64,000 bases of DNA from Streptomyces venezuelae (GCF_008642335.1 NZ_CP029191.1:5022001-5086000); one strand, 5' to 3'. Counted from the first letter of the stretch, positions 7,812 to 15,851 are shown. Made by a program: numbers and translations. The notes: a model not told the origin generated them from the letters alone.

Positions 7812-9257
7812 CTAGGCGACCGCCGCGGCCGGCACGCTCCCTTTCGTCGTGCGCAGCCCGAAGGCGCTGATCAGCGCGGCGAGCAGGACGGCGACCACGG
7901 GGACCCAGAGGGCGGCCCGGTAGCCGTCCAGGAGGTCCGAGGCCGAACTGGACTGGGTCGCCGCGACGTTGACCGCCGTGACCGCCGAGAGGCCCAGCGC
8001 GGCGCCGAACTGGAACGACGTGTAGAGCAGCGCGCCCGCGACGCCCTGCTCCTCCTCGGCCACGCCTTCGGTCGCCACGATGGTCAGCGGACCGTACGCG
8101 AGGGAGAAGGCGACGCCGACGGCGATCAGGCTCGGGATCATCATCGCGTACGTCCAGTCGGCGCCGAGCGGCAGGAACAGCGCGTACGCCGACGCGGCGA
8201 GCAGCAGTCCGCCGAAGATCACCCGCTGGTTGCCGAAGCGGCTCACCAGCCGGGGGGTCAGGACGGGGGAGAGGACGGCGTCGACGCCGAGGACGAGCAT
8301 CGCGAAACTGGTCTCCAGCGTCGACCAGTCCCGCAGTTCCTGCAGATACAGCACCACCACGAACTGGAAGCCGAAGAAGCCCGCGGCGAAGAGAAGCCCC
8401 GAGAGGTTGGCGCGGACCAGCGGACCGCACCGCAGGAGCCCGAGCCGCAGCAGCGGCGCCGCGGCACGACGCTCGACCGCGACGAACACGGCCAGCAGGA
8501 CGAGCCCCGCTCCGACGGTGAGTACGGTCCACGCGAACCCGGTGTGCGTGGCGCGCTCCACGCCGAGGACGAGCAGCACGATGGCGACGGTGATCGTGAC
8601 CCCGCCCGCCGCGTCGACCCGCCGCTCCGTCCTCTCCGGCCGCGGCGACTTCGGCACGACGGCGAGGGCGGCGAACAGGATCACGGCGGAGAGGACGACG
8701 GGCGCGAAGAACACCCAGCGCCAGCCCACCGAGGTGAGCAGCCCGCCGACGACCAGGCCGACCGAGAAGCCGCCGGCCGCGGTGCCGGAGTAGAAGAGCA
8801 GCGCCTTGTTCCGCCGCGGGCCCTCCGCGAAGCCGGTGGTGATGACGGAGAGCCCGGCCGGGGTCATGAACGCCGCGGCGACGCCCGTGACGAAGCGGGC
8901 GGCGATCAGCATCCACCCCTCGGTCGCCAGGCCGCCGAGCCCGGAGAAGAGCAGGAAGACGGAGAGCCAGAGGACGAACATCTGGCGGCGCCCGAACAGG
9001 TCGGCCGCCCGCCCGCCGAGCAGCATGAACCCGCCGTACCCGAGGACGTACGCGCTCATGACCCACTGCAGCGCGCCGGTGGACAGGCCGAGGTCGGCGC
9101 GGATGGACGGGAGGGCGATGTTGAGCATCGCGACGTCGATGCCCTCCAGGAAGATCGCGCCGCAGAGGACGAGGAGGATGCCCCACTCGCGGCCGCTGAA
9201 GGAGGTGCCGGGGGATGGGGGGGATTGGGGAGGGCGGGACGCAAGGTTCTGACTCAT
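7812..9257 (-). CDS. MFS efflux transporter, DHA2 type
   Basis: 481 residues with about 14 hydrophobic segments. DHA2 hallmarks seen: FLEGIDVAMLNIALPSI in the first helix, the loop GGRAADLFGRRQMF (motif A), and ARFVTGVAAAFMTPAGLSVI. It predicts proton-driven export of a small toxic molecule at the cytoplasmic membrane. ATG at 9257 follows a GAGGGTGG ribosome site; a longer in-frame start at 9302 lacks one. Divergent from a LysR gene 99 bp away, so probably controlled by it. Confidence 0.88.
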   Translation of the reverse strand: MSQNLASRPPQSPPSPGTSFSGREWGILLVLCGAIFLEGIDVAMLNIALPSIRADLGLSTGALQWVMSAYVLGYGGFMLLGGRAADLFGRRQMFVLWLSVFLLFSGLGGLATEGWMLIAARFVTGVAAAFMTPAGLSVITTGFAEGPRRNKALLFYSGTAAGGFSVGLVVGGLLTSVGWRWVFFAPVVLSAVILFAALAVVPKSPRPERTERRVDAAGGVTITVAIVLLVLGVERATHTGFAWTVLTVGAGLVLLAVFVAVERRAAAPLLRLGLLRCGPLVRANLSGLLFAAGFFGFQFVVVLYLQELRDWSTLETSFAMLVLGVDAVLSPVLTPRLVSRFGNQRVIFGGLLLAASAYALFLPLGADWTYAMMIPSLIAVGVAFSLAYGPLTIVATEGVAEEEQGVAGALLYTSFQFGAALGLSAVTAVNVAATQSSSASDLLDGYRAALWVPVVAVLLAALISAFGLRTTKGSVPAAAVA

Positions 9258-9295
9258 GCCGCCACCCTCGGCGGGGCGGTCCCGCGGAACAACGG

Positions 9296-9313
9296 CGAAC
9301 ATCGCAACGTTCG
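9296..9313. promoter_or_regulatory. Inverted repeat between MFS and LysR genes
   Basis: CGAAC-N8-GTTCG (5-bp arms) in the 99-bp divergent gap, a plausible binding site for the adjacent LysR regulator. Only the dyad is seen; binding is inferred from position. Confidence 0.4.
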
Positions 9314-9347
9314 TTCAGCCAGGCTGACCGATCCGCAACGACCTGGG

Positions 9348-9371
9348 GGTACGTCGATGGGTACGTCGATG
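9348..9371 (+). repeat. 12-bp tandem duplication across the LysR start codon
   Basis: GGTACGTCGATG occurs twice head to tail (9348-9359 and 9360-9371). It gives two in-frame ATG codons (9357 and 9369), the first 6 nt after a GGGGGT ribosome-binding stretch. Confidence 0.85.
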
Positions 9372-10268
9372 GAGCGTGACGAACTGGAGTGCTTTCTCCT
9401 GCTCGCGGAGGAGCTGCACTTCGGCCGCACGGCGGAGCGCATGCGGCTGTCCCGGGCCAGGGTGAGCCAGCTCGTACAACGCCTCGAACGCCGCGTAGGA
9501 GCACCACTGTTCATCCGCAGCAGCCGCGTGGTCCGCCTCACCGCGCTGGGCCGCCAGCTCCGTGCCGACCTCGAACCGCACCACCGCGCCATCGAGACCG
9601 CCCTGGAACGCGCCGTGGCCACGGCACGCGGCATCGACTCCGTGCTGCACGTGGGCTTCGCCAACCCCCTCACCGGTGAGATCGTCATGAAGACGACGGA
9701 AGCCCTGCGGGTCAGCCACCCCGGGATCTCCGTGGAGGTGTGCGAGGTGCCGCTCGGCGATCCGTACGGGCCGCTGCGCAAGGGCGAGTTCGATGTGCAG
9801 CTCACCGAGTTCCCGGTACGGGAGGACGACCTGGGCGGCGGCGCGGTACTGCTCTCGGAGGACAGGGTCCTCGCCCTCCCGGCGACGCACCCCCTGGCGG
9901 CCAGGTCCTCCGTGACCCTGGAGGACCTGGCGGAGGTCCCCCTCCTCACCATCGAGGGCCCGGTCCCGGCCTACCGGCTGGACCACCACGCCCCCTCCCG
10001 CACCCCGAGCGGCCGCCCTGTCACCCACGGCCCCGCCGTGACGAACCTGCAGGAGGCACTCACGCTGGTGGCGGCGGGCCGAGGCGCGTTCCCGGCGCCG
10101 GCCCACACGTCCACGTACTTCGCCCGCCCCGGCATCACCTACGTCCCCTTCGCCGACGCGGAGCCGACGGGCTACGGCCTGGTGTGGCGGCTCGGCCACG
10201 AGACCGGGGCGGTGACGGCGTTCGCACGGACGGCACGGGACGTCACGGCACGGCAAGTACCCGCGTGA
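9357..10268 (+). CDS. LysR-family transcriptional regulator
   Basis: 303 residues. N-terminal winged HTH (ELECFLLLAEELHFGRTAERMRLS, then SQLVQRLERRVGAPLF and LTALGRQL). The C-terminal effector-binding domain has the usual LHVGFANPLTGEI start and an LTLVAAGRGAFPAP segment. Start at the first of two tandemly duplicated ATGs, nearest the ribosome site; the second would give 299 residues. Divergent from the MFS exporter, its likely target, and followed after 29 bp by an isochorismatase-like gene that may share the transcript. Ligand unknown. Confidence 0.88.
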   Translation: MGTSMERDELECFLLLAEELHFGRTAERMRLSRARVSQLVQRLERRVGAPLFIRSSRVVRLTALGRQLRADLEPHHRAIETALERAVATARGIDSVLHVGFANPLTGEIVMKTTEALRVSHPGISVEVCEVPLGDPYGPLRKGEFDVQLTEFPVREDDLGGGAVLLSEDRVLALPATHPLAARSSVTLEDLAEVPLLTIEGPVPAYRLDHHAPSRTPSGRPVTHGPAVTNLQEALTLVAAGRGAFPAPAHTSTYFARPGITYVPFADAEPTGYGLVWRLGHETGAVTAFARTARDVTARQVPA

Positions 10269-10297
10269 CCCCTGCTCACCGACGGAAGGACGACAAC

Positions 10298-10858
10298 ATG
10301 ACGAAGAGCGCACTCCTGGTGATGGACGTCCAACGGGACGTCGTGGAGCTCGCGGACGACGGCTCCGGCTACCTGCCGCGGCTGCGCACGGCGATCGACG
10401 CGGCACGGACTTCCGCTGTACCGGTGATCTACGTGGTGATGGCCCTGCGCCCGGACGTACCGGATGCGGCCCACCCCACGCGCATCATCCGCACCGTCGA
10501 GGAGGCGGGCCTGTTCACGGAGGGCACCCGAGGCAGCGAGATCCATCCCGCCGTGGCACCGCTGCCGGGCGAGACGGTGGTGACCAAACGCCGGGCCGGC
10601 GCGTTCTCGGGCAACGACATGGACCTGGTCCTGAGAACCCACGACGTGAACCGTCTGATCCTCACGGGCATCGCCACGAGCGGAGTCGTCCTCCACACGG
10701 CATGCCACGCGAACGACACGGACATCCCCTTCACCGTCCTGTCGGACGCGTGCCTGGACCTGGACCCGGAGGTCCACCGAACCCTCACCGAAAGACTGTT
10801 CCCCCAATGGGCGGAGGTCACGACGACCGCGTCCTGGGCGCAGTCCATCACCCGATGA
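10298..10858 (+). CDS. Isochorismatase-like hydrolase fold protein lacking the usual Cys
   Basis: 186 residues. The cysteine hydrolase fold is clear: ALLVMDVQRDVV with Asp10, VVTKRRAGAFSGNDMD with Lys97, then the nucleophile-elbow segment GIATSGVVLHTACHAND. Where nicotinamidases and N-carbamoylsarcosine amidases have Cys in G-x-x-T-x-x-C-V, this protein has Val130. True isochorismatases (EntB/PhzD type) also lack the Cys, so it may be one of these or may not be an amidase at all. Good ribosome site GGAAGGA (10284-10290). It overlaps the following broken GNAT gene by ATGA. Confidence 0.75.
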   Translation: MTKSALLVMDVQRDVVELADDGSGYLPRLRTAIDAARTSAVPVIYVVMALRPDVPDAAHPTRIIRTVEEAGLFTEGTRGSEIHPAVAPLPGETVVTKRRAGAFSGNDMDLVLRTHDVNRLILTGIATSGVVLHTACHANDTDIPFTVLSDACLDLDPEVHRTLTERLFPQWAEVTTTASWAQSITR

Positions 10859-11164
10859 TCACGTACGTATGGCGAGGCACCTTCGAGAACCCCGAGGTCA
10901 ACACCCTGCACGCCGAGGGCTTCGGACACCCGGTGCGTCAACGTCGCCTGGGACGGCGGCGTACACGCGTTCGTCCTGGACACGGTGGTGGCGGCCCCAC
11001 ACCGGAGACGGGGCATCGGCGCCACCCTCGTCACCCACGCCGCGCGGGCCGCCCGGGACGCCCACTGCGAGTGGCTGCACGTCGACTTCGACGACGAACA
11101 CCGAGACTTCTACCTGGAGGCGTGCGGGTTCCGGGAGACGGGGGCGGGGCTCATCGCGCTGTGA
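10855..11164 (+). pseudogene. Frameshifted, internally shortened GNAT acetyltransferase
   Basis: The ATG at 10855 overlaps the previous stop (ATGA). It opens a reading frame MITYVWRGTFENPEVNTLHAEGFGHPV that holds to 10935. The sequence then continues one base out of frame with VNVAWDGGVHAF, then VVAAPHRRRGIGATLV, a clear acetyl-CoA-binding motif A of GNAT enzymes, and FYLEACGFRETGAG up to TGA at 11162-11164. The two pieces look like the ends of one GNAT protein with roughly 30-40 residues missing between them, which fits a deletion whose length is not a multiple of three. No single frame encodes an intact enzyme. A sequencing or assembly error is the alternative. Confidence 0.65.
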
Positions 11165-11256
11165 CTCCGGGAGGAGCGGCGGCTCCGCCGTGCGGCGGAG
11201 GCGGATGGGCCTGTGCGGTGACGTGCGGGGACGCGGCCGACGGCAGCATCGGAGGC

Positions 11257-11844
11257 ATGCTGAAAGTGACCGCTCTGCCCGACGTGCCCCGCTGGGCCGT
11301 TCTCGCCGCGCACGCCGTGCCGCTCGTCACGTTGCCCTCGGGGCTGTGGCGCGTGGCGCTGGTCGCCGGGCTGCCCGTGGCCGCGGAGCCGCAGCAGGGG
11401 GCCGGTGAGGCCGTGTACATCCTGATGCTGAGTGTCGTGTCCGAAGCGCTCGCGCTGCTGACGCTCGGACTCGTGCGCGAGTGGGGTGAGGTCGTCCCCG
11501 CGTGGGTACCCATGCTCGGCGGGCGGCGGGTCAGGCCGCTCGCGGCCGTCGTGCCGGCCCTGCTGGGCGCGGCCGCGCTCTTCGGGCTCCTCGGCTGGGC
11601 CTTCTACGCACAGGCCGCCGGATTGGGGAGCGAAACGGGTGTGACGGGCGGAACAGCGCAAACCACCCTACTCGTGTTCTGCTATACACCGCTGATCGCC
11701 TGGCCGCCCTTGCTGACAGCGGTCGCCCTCGCCTACTACAGGCGCCGGACGACGTACGCATCCTCCGAGACGGCCCAAGAATCTACCCATCCCGATCGGC
11801 GGCCATGCGCCACGAGGCCAGTAAATCTTCCCCTATCGGGCTGA
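11257..11844 (+). CDS. Multi-pass membrane protein, unknown function
   Basis: 195 residues with about four hydrophobic segments (WAVLAAHAVPLVTLPSG, YILMLSVVSEALALLTLGL, VVPALLGAAALFGLLGWAF, LIAWPPLLTAVALAYY), a short polar N-terminus and a polar tail of about 30 residues. No domain recognised. The start is uncertain: ATG 11257 has GGAGG only one base upstream, while GTG 11266 in the same frame is 10 nt from that GGAGG and better spaced. It stands alone after the broken GNAT gene. Confidence 0.65.
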   Translation: MLKVTALPDVPRWAVLAAHAVPLVTLPSGLWRVALVAGLPVAAEPQQGAGEAVYILMLSVVSEALALLTLGLVREWGEVVPAWVPMLGGRRVRPLAAVVPALLGAAALFGLLGWAFYAQAAGLGSETGVTGGTAQTTLLVFCYTPLIAWPPLLTAVALAYYRRRTTYASSETAQESTHPDRRPCATRPVNLPLSG

Positions 11845-11897
11845 ACTTTTGTTGATCGTGGGTTAGTTGGCCGTTGCGTCGCCTTACCCTTCAGAGG

Positions 11898-13199
11898 GTG
11901 AACCAACTGATGTCCAGTGTGTCCGAAGAGGTGTCCGACGGCGTGCCCGGAGCGGAGTCCGCACTCGCGGCACCGCTCCCCGGCGCGCTGCCCGAAGCGC
12001 TCCGTGCCGAACTGGTCGCCTTCCGTCGCGACCTGCACATGCACCCCGAGCTCGGCCACCAGGAGTTCCGTACGACCGCGGCCCTCAAGGCCCGCCTGGA
12101 AGAGGCGGGCCTCGAGCCCCGTGTCCTCGCCACCGGCACGGGGCTCATCTGTGACATCGGGGTGCCCCCGGCCGCGGACAGGGCCGGGGACAGGGCCGGG
12201 GCCGGGCGGTCCACCGTCCCCCGCCCCATGCTCGCCCTCCGCGCCGACATCGACGCGCTGCCCATCCCGGACACCAAGCTCGGCGTCCCGTACCGCTCGA
12301 CCGTCCCCGACCGCGCCCACGCCTGCGGCCACGACGTGCACACCACCGTCGTCCTCGGCGCCGGACTCGTCCTCGCCGAGCTGGCCAAGAAGGGGCAACT
12401 GCCCTTTCCCGTGCGGTTGATCTTCCAGCCCGCCGAGGAGGTCCTGCCCGGCGGCGCCACCGACGCCATCGAGTCCGGCGCCCTCGAAGGCGTCGGCAGG
12501 ATCATCGCCGTGCACTGCGACCCGCGCGTCGACGCGGGCCGCATCGGCCTGCGGCACGGACCCATCACCTCCGCCTGCGACCGCCTTGAAGTCTCGCTCG
12601 ACGGGCCTGGCGGGCACACCGCCCGGCCGCACCTGACCACGGACCTCGTCATCGCCGCCGCCAAGGTCGCCACCGAGGTCCCCGCCCTGGTCTCCCGCAG
12701 GGCCGACGCCCGCTCCGGGCTCGTCGTGACCTGGGGCCGCATCGAGACCGGGCACGCCCCGAACGTCATCCCGCAGCACGCCGAGCTCTCCGGCACGGTG
12801 CGCTGCCTCGACCTCAGGGCCTGGCGGGACGCGCCCGACCTCGTGCACGGCGCCGTCCAGGAGGTCGCCGACCTCTACCGCGCGAAGTCCGAGATCAACT
12901 ACATCCGGGGCGTCCCGCCCGTCGTCAACGACGCCACCATCAGCGACCTGCTGCGCGACGCGATGATCGAGCGGCGCGGACTGCACTCCGTCGAGGACAC
13001 CGAGCAGAGCCTCGGCGGCGAGGACTTCTCCTGGTACCTGGAGCACGTGCCCGGCGCCATGGCCCGGCTCGGCGTGCGCCACCCGGGGGAGCGCGCCGCC
13101 CGCGACCTCCACCAGGGCGACTTCGACGTCGACGAGACGGCGATCACCGCGGGGGTGGAACTCTTCACCGCCGCCGCTTTGTTGGACGCGATGCGGTAG
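11898..13199 (+). CDS. M20-family amidohydrolase/peptidase
   Basis: 433 residues. Metal ligands of the M20D aminoacylase/amidohydrolase family are visible: RRDLHMHPELGHQEF, RADIDALP, HACGHDVHTT, FQPAEEVLPGGA, and GGEDFSWYLEHVPG near the C-terminus. It should hydrolyse an N-acyl or amide bond with a two-metal centre in the cytoplasm; substrate unknown. GTG 11898 lies 7 nt after TACCCT (11885-11890), as in a leaderless transcript; ATG 11910 with GAGGG upstream is the alternative. A short repeat-rich insert around residues 96-106 (DRAGDRAGAGR) is unusual for the family. It sits just upstream of the nucleoside transporter genes but lacks their palindromic operator. Confidence 0.85.
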   Translation: MNQLMSSVSEEVSDGVPGAESALAAPLPGALPEALRAELVAFRRDLHMHPELGHQEFRTTAALKARLEEAGLEPRVLATGTGLICDIGVPPAADRAGDRAGAGRSTVPRPMLALRADIDALPIPDTKLGVPYRSTVPDRAHACGHDVHTTVVLGAGLVLAELAKKGQLPFPVRLIFQPAEEVLPGGATDAIESGALEGVGRIIAVHCDPRVDAGRIGLRHGPITSACDRLEVSLDGPGGHTARPHLTTDLVIAAAKVATEVPALVSRRADARSGLVVTWGRIETGHAPNVIPQHAELSGTVRCLDLRAWRDAPDLVHGAVQEVADLYRAKSEINYIRGVPPVVNDATISDLLRDAMIERRGLHSVEDTEQSLGGEDFSWYLEHVPGAMARLGVRHPGERAARDLHQGDFDVDETAITAGVELFTAAALLDAMR

Positions 13200-13274
13200 A
13201 GGCACGACGTAAGCGACGTACGGGCCAAAAGCACGAAGAGGTAACGGCACCGCGAAAAACCGTTCCCTCCCCTT

Positions 13275-13288
13275 TCTACGCGCGTTAA
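13275..13288 (+). promoter_or_regulatory. Nucleoside-regulon operator, copy 1 (first BMP gene)
   Basis: TCTACGCGCGTTAA, 12 of 14 matches to the shared palindrome TCTACGCGCGTAGA. A -10-like TAATGT (13286-13291) overlaps its right end, so a bound protein would block the promoter. The following block GAAATCAGCGCCG (13297-13309) is repeated at the second BMP gene. Confidence 0.7.
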
Positions 13289-13342
13289 TGTGCGCCGAAA
13301 TCAGCGCCGTGCACGGCGCGTTGGCGATCAAGGGGTGCTCCT

Positions 13343-14488
13343 GTGCGTCGTCTCTCTTCGAAATCCCGTACTTCTCGTACTTCTCGTACTTCTCGTACGT
13401 CCCGCACGTCCCGCAAAATTCGCGCCACCCGTATCACCACGGCCGTCGCCGTTCTCGCCCTCGCGGCGGCCGGCTGCGGCAAGACGAGCGACGAGGCGTC
13501 GCAGGAGGACCAGGGCAAGGAGAACGGCTCCTCGGGCTCCTCGTACAAGGGCAAGGGCATCGGTCTCGCGTACGACATCGGCGGACAGGGCGACCAGTCC
13601 TTCAACGACGCCGCGTACGCGGGCTACAAGAAGGCCCGCGACGAGTTCAAGATCGGCGGCGTGGACATGGAGCCGGGCGACGGCGAGTCCAGCGCCGACA
13701 AGATCCAGCGCCTCGAACAGCTCGCCAAGCAGGGGTACGACCCGGTCATCGGCGTCGGCTTCGTCTACGCGCCCGCCGTCGAGGCCGCCGCCAAGAAGTT
13801 CCCGAAGACCACCTTCGGGATCATCGACGACAACACGGTGAAGGCCGACAACGTCGCGGACCTCGTCTTCCACGAGGAGCAGGGGTCTTATCTGGCGGGC
13901 GTCGCGGCCGCCAAGGCGAGCAAGGCCAAGCACGTCGGGTTCGTGGGTGGCGTGGACATTCCGCTCATCCACAAATTCGAGGCCGGATTCGTGCAGGGCG
14001 TGAAATCCGTCGACCCGAAGATCAAGATCGAGAAGCGGTACCTGACCGAGAAGCCCGAGGAGGGCGGATTCTCCAGCCCCGACAAGGGGCAGAACGCGGC
14101 GAGCGGACAGATCGAGTCCGGCGCCGACGTGATCTACCACGCGGCGGGGCTGTCCGGGCAGGGCGTCATCCAGGAGGCCGGCTCGCAGAAGAAGTGGGCC
14201 ATCGGCGTCGACTCGGACCAGTACAAGCAGAAGGCCCTCGCCAAGTACAAGGACTACATCCTCGGCTCCGCGTTCAAGGACGTCGGCGGCGCGGTGTACG
14301 ACCTGACGGAGTCCGTCGTCGAGGGCAAGCCGATGAGGGGCGAGCAGCGGTACGACCTGAAGTCGGGCCGCGTCGGGTTCTCCGACTCGAACCCGAAGTA
14401 CACGGCGATGAAGGACGTCGTCACAGCCGTGGAGAAGGCCGAGAAGGACATCGTCAGCGGCAAGGTCAAGGTCAAGATCGTTCCGTAG
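13343..14488 (+). CDS. BMP/PnrA-type nucleoside-binding lipoprotein 1
   Basis: 381 residues. Lipoprotein signal: basic n-region, hydrophobic ITTAVAVLALAAAG and lipobox AAGC, followed by a polar linker. The mature part is the BMP family (PnrA/BmpA): GLAYDIGGQGDQSFNDAAYAG, VIGVGFVYAPAVEAA, FVGGVDIPLIHKFEAGF, AAGLSGQGVI and WAIGVDSDQY. It captures purine or pyrimidine nucleosides outside the membrane for the downstream ABC transporter. GTG at 13343 has AAGGGG upstream. The n-region carries five near-identical Arg-Thr-Ser units encoded by a 9-bp repeat. A hairpin follows the gene, so it is probably expressed partly on its own. Confidence 0.92.
   Translation: MRRLSSKSRTSRTSRTSRTSRTSRKIRATRITTAVAVLALAAAGCGKTSDEASQEDQGKENGSSGSSYKGKGIGLAYDIGGQGDQSFNDAAYAGYKKARDEFKIGGVDMEPGDGESSADKIQRLEQLAKQGYDPVIGVGFVYAPAVEAAAKKFPKTTFGIIDDNTVKADNVADLVFHEEQGSYLAGVAAAKASKAKHVGFVGGVDIPLIHKFEAGFVQGVKSVDPKIKIEKRYLTEKPEEGGFSSPDKGQNAASGQIESGADVIYHAAGLSGQGVIQEAGSQKKWAIGVDSDQYKQKALAKYKDYILGSAFKDVGGAVYDLTESVVEGKPMRGEQRYDLKSGRVGFSDSNPKYTAMKDVVTAVEKAEKDIVSGKVKVKIVP
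13367..13411 (+). repeat. 9-bp tandem repeat in the lipoprotein signal peptide
   Basis: Three CGTACTTCT units followed by CGTACGTCC and CGCACGTCC, in frame, encoding Arg-Thr-Ser five times in the positively charged n-region. Confidence 0.9.
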
Positions 14489-14549
14489 TGCGTTCCGTAG
14501 TGCGTTCGGCAGTGCGTTCCGTAGAGCGTCCGTAACACATCCGTAGCGC
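14480..14549 (+). repeat. 12-bp imperfect tandem repeat spanning the BMP1 stop codon
   Basis: Units GTTCCGTAGTGC (14480-14491 and 14492-14503), GTTCGGCAGTGC, GTTCCGTAGAGC and then two 11-base variants. The first unit contains the Val-Pro-stop end of the BMP1 gene, so the stop codon TAG recurs downstream. Confidence 0.8.
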
Positions 14550-14589
14550 ACGGTCCGGGACGTTTTACGTAGTACTGCGTGTGGCGACT

Positions 14590-14615
14590 GGGCGCCCCCC
14601 ATCAAGGGGGCGCCC
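14590..14615 (+). terminator. Hairpin terminator or attenuator between the BMP genes
   Basis: Perfect 10-bp stem GGGCGCCCCC / GGGGGCGCCC with loop CATCAA. No U-tract, as is common in Streptomyces. Confidence 0.7.
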
Positions 14616-14690
14616 ACCCGTCGTTCGGCCCCCCGACACCCGGTGGCCACAGCTCGATAACGGACCGGACAGAAGGGTTCTTATGTCAGG

Positions 14691-14704
14691 TCTACGCGCG
14701 TTAC
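14691..14704 (+). promoter_or_regulatory. Nucleoside-regulon operator, copy 2 (second BMP gene)
   Basis: TCTACGCGCGTTAC: the left 11 bases match the palindrome TCTACGCGCGTAGA and the right end diverges. A -10-like TACGCT (14702-14707) overlaps it. The same 35-base layout as at 13275-13309 indicates that the promoter was duplicated with the gene. Confidence 0.65.
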
Positions 14705-14777
14705 GCTGCGGCGAAATCAGCGCCGGGTGAGGCGCTCGAACGTGCTTGTGCTTGCTTGTACTAAGGAGTTCGTCTCT

Positions 14778-15830
14778 ATGCGCCGGGTGTCTCGAATTGC
14801 TGTCGCGGGCGCCGCGACCGCCGCTCTTGCCGTAACCGTCTCCGCCTGTGGTGGCACGTCCAGCGACGCCGCCGCGAGCAAGGACGACAAGAACAAGGGC
14901 GTCGCCATCGCCTACGACGTCGGCGGCGCCGGCGACCAGTCCTTCAACGACGCCGCGACCGTCGGCATGAAGAAGGCCGCCGCGGAGTTCAAGACCGGCG
15001 AGAAGGCCGTCGAGCCGGTCGACGGCGAGTCGGACGCCGACAAGGCGCAGCGCCTGACGCAGCTGGCCAAGCAGGGCTACAACCCGGTGATCGGCGTCGG
15101 CTACGCGTACGCGCCCGCCATCAAGGAGGTCTCGGAGAAGTTCCCGAAGACCACCTTCGGCATCGTCGACGACGAGACGGTCAAGGCCGACAACGTCTCC
15201 GACCTGGTCTTCAGCGAGCAGGAGGCCTCCTACCTCGCCGGTGTCGCCGCCGCCAAGACCACCAAGTCCAAGACCGTCGGCTTCGTCGGCGGCGTGGACG
15301 TCCCCCTCATCCACAAGTTTGAGGCGGGCTTCGTCCAGGGCGTCAAGGACACCGACTCCAAGGTCAAGGTCGTCAAGCAGTACCTGACCGAGAAGGCCGA
15401 GGACGGCGGGTTCTCCAGCCCCGACAAGGGCAAGACCGCCGCGCAGGGCCAGATCGAGAAGGGCGCCGACGTGGTCTACCACGCCGCGGGCCTCTCCGGT
15501 CAGGGCGTCATCGAGGCCGCCGCCGCCAAGAAGGTCTGGGCGATCGGTGTCGACTCCGACCAGTACAAGCAGGACGCCCTCGCCAAGTACAAGAAGTACA
15601 TCCTGACCTCGGCGACCAAGGACGTCGCGGGCTCGGTGTACAACCTCGCGAAGGCCGTCGAGGACGGCAACGCCAAGGGCGGCGTCGTCCGCGCCGACCT
15701 CAAGTCCGGCGGCGTCGCGCTCGCCGAATCGAACCCCGAGTTCATGAAGATGAAGGATGTCCAGGAGGCCCTGAAGAAGGCCGAAGAGGGCATCAAGGGC
15801 GGCAAGATCAAGGTCAAGACCGCTCCGTAA
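14778..15830 (+). CDS. BMP/PnrA-type nucleoside-binding lipoprotein 2
   Basis: 350 residues with a lipoprotein signal (RIAVAGAATAALAVTVSACGG, Cys in VSAC). The BMP fold shares nearly every motif with the preceding gene: AYDVGGAGDQSFNDAA, GVGYAYAPAI, GGVDVPLIHKFEAGF, AAGLSGQGVI, WAIGVDSDQYKQ. The two are clearly tandem paralogues and may differ in nucleoside preference. Good AAGGAG (14763-14768) before ATG. It has its own operator and promoter and leads into the ABC transporter operon. Confidence 0.93.
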   Translation: MRRVSRIAVAGAATAALAVTVSACGGTSSDAAASKDDKNKGVAIAYDVGGAGDQSFNDAATVGMKKAAAEFKTGEKAVEPVDGESDADKAQRLTQLAKQGYNPVIGVGYAYAPAIKEVSEKFPKTTFGIVDDETVKADNVSDLVFSEQEASYLAGVAAAKTTKSKTVGFVGGVDVPLIHKFEAGFVQGVKDTDSKVKVVKQYLTEKAEDGGFSSPDKGKTAAQGQIEKGADVVYHAAGLSGQGVIEAAAAKKVWAIGVDSDQYKQDALAKYKKYILTSATKDVAGSVYNLAKAVEDGNAKGGVVRADLKSGGVALAESNPEFMKMKDVQEALKKAEEGIKGGKIKVKTAP

Positions 15831-15851
15831 GGCGCGCTGCCGCCTTGCCGA

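Noticed and set aside
10869..11408. Plus-strand frame across the GNAT region as a real protein
   Set aside because: It is out of frame with both recognisable GNAT parts and rich in Ser/Arg/Thr with no motif.
7347..11844. Genomic island or horizontally acquired block
   Set aside because: Accessory gene content and a pseudogene are suggestive, but composition and codon use look like the neighbours, and no integrase, tRNA or direct-repeat boundary was found.
11852..11890. Full -35/-10 promoter for the M20 amidohydrolase gene
   Set aside because: The -10-like TACCCT is placed well for a leaderless start, but no -35-like hexamer at 16-19 bp spacing is convincing, so only the -10 is mentioned.
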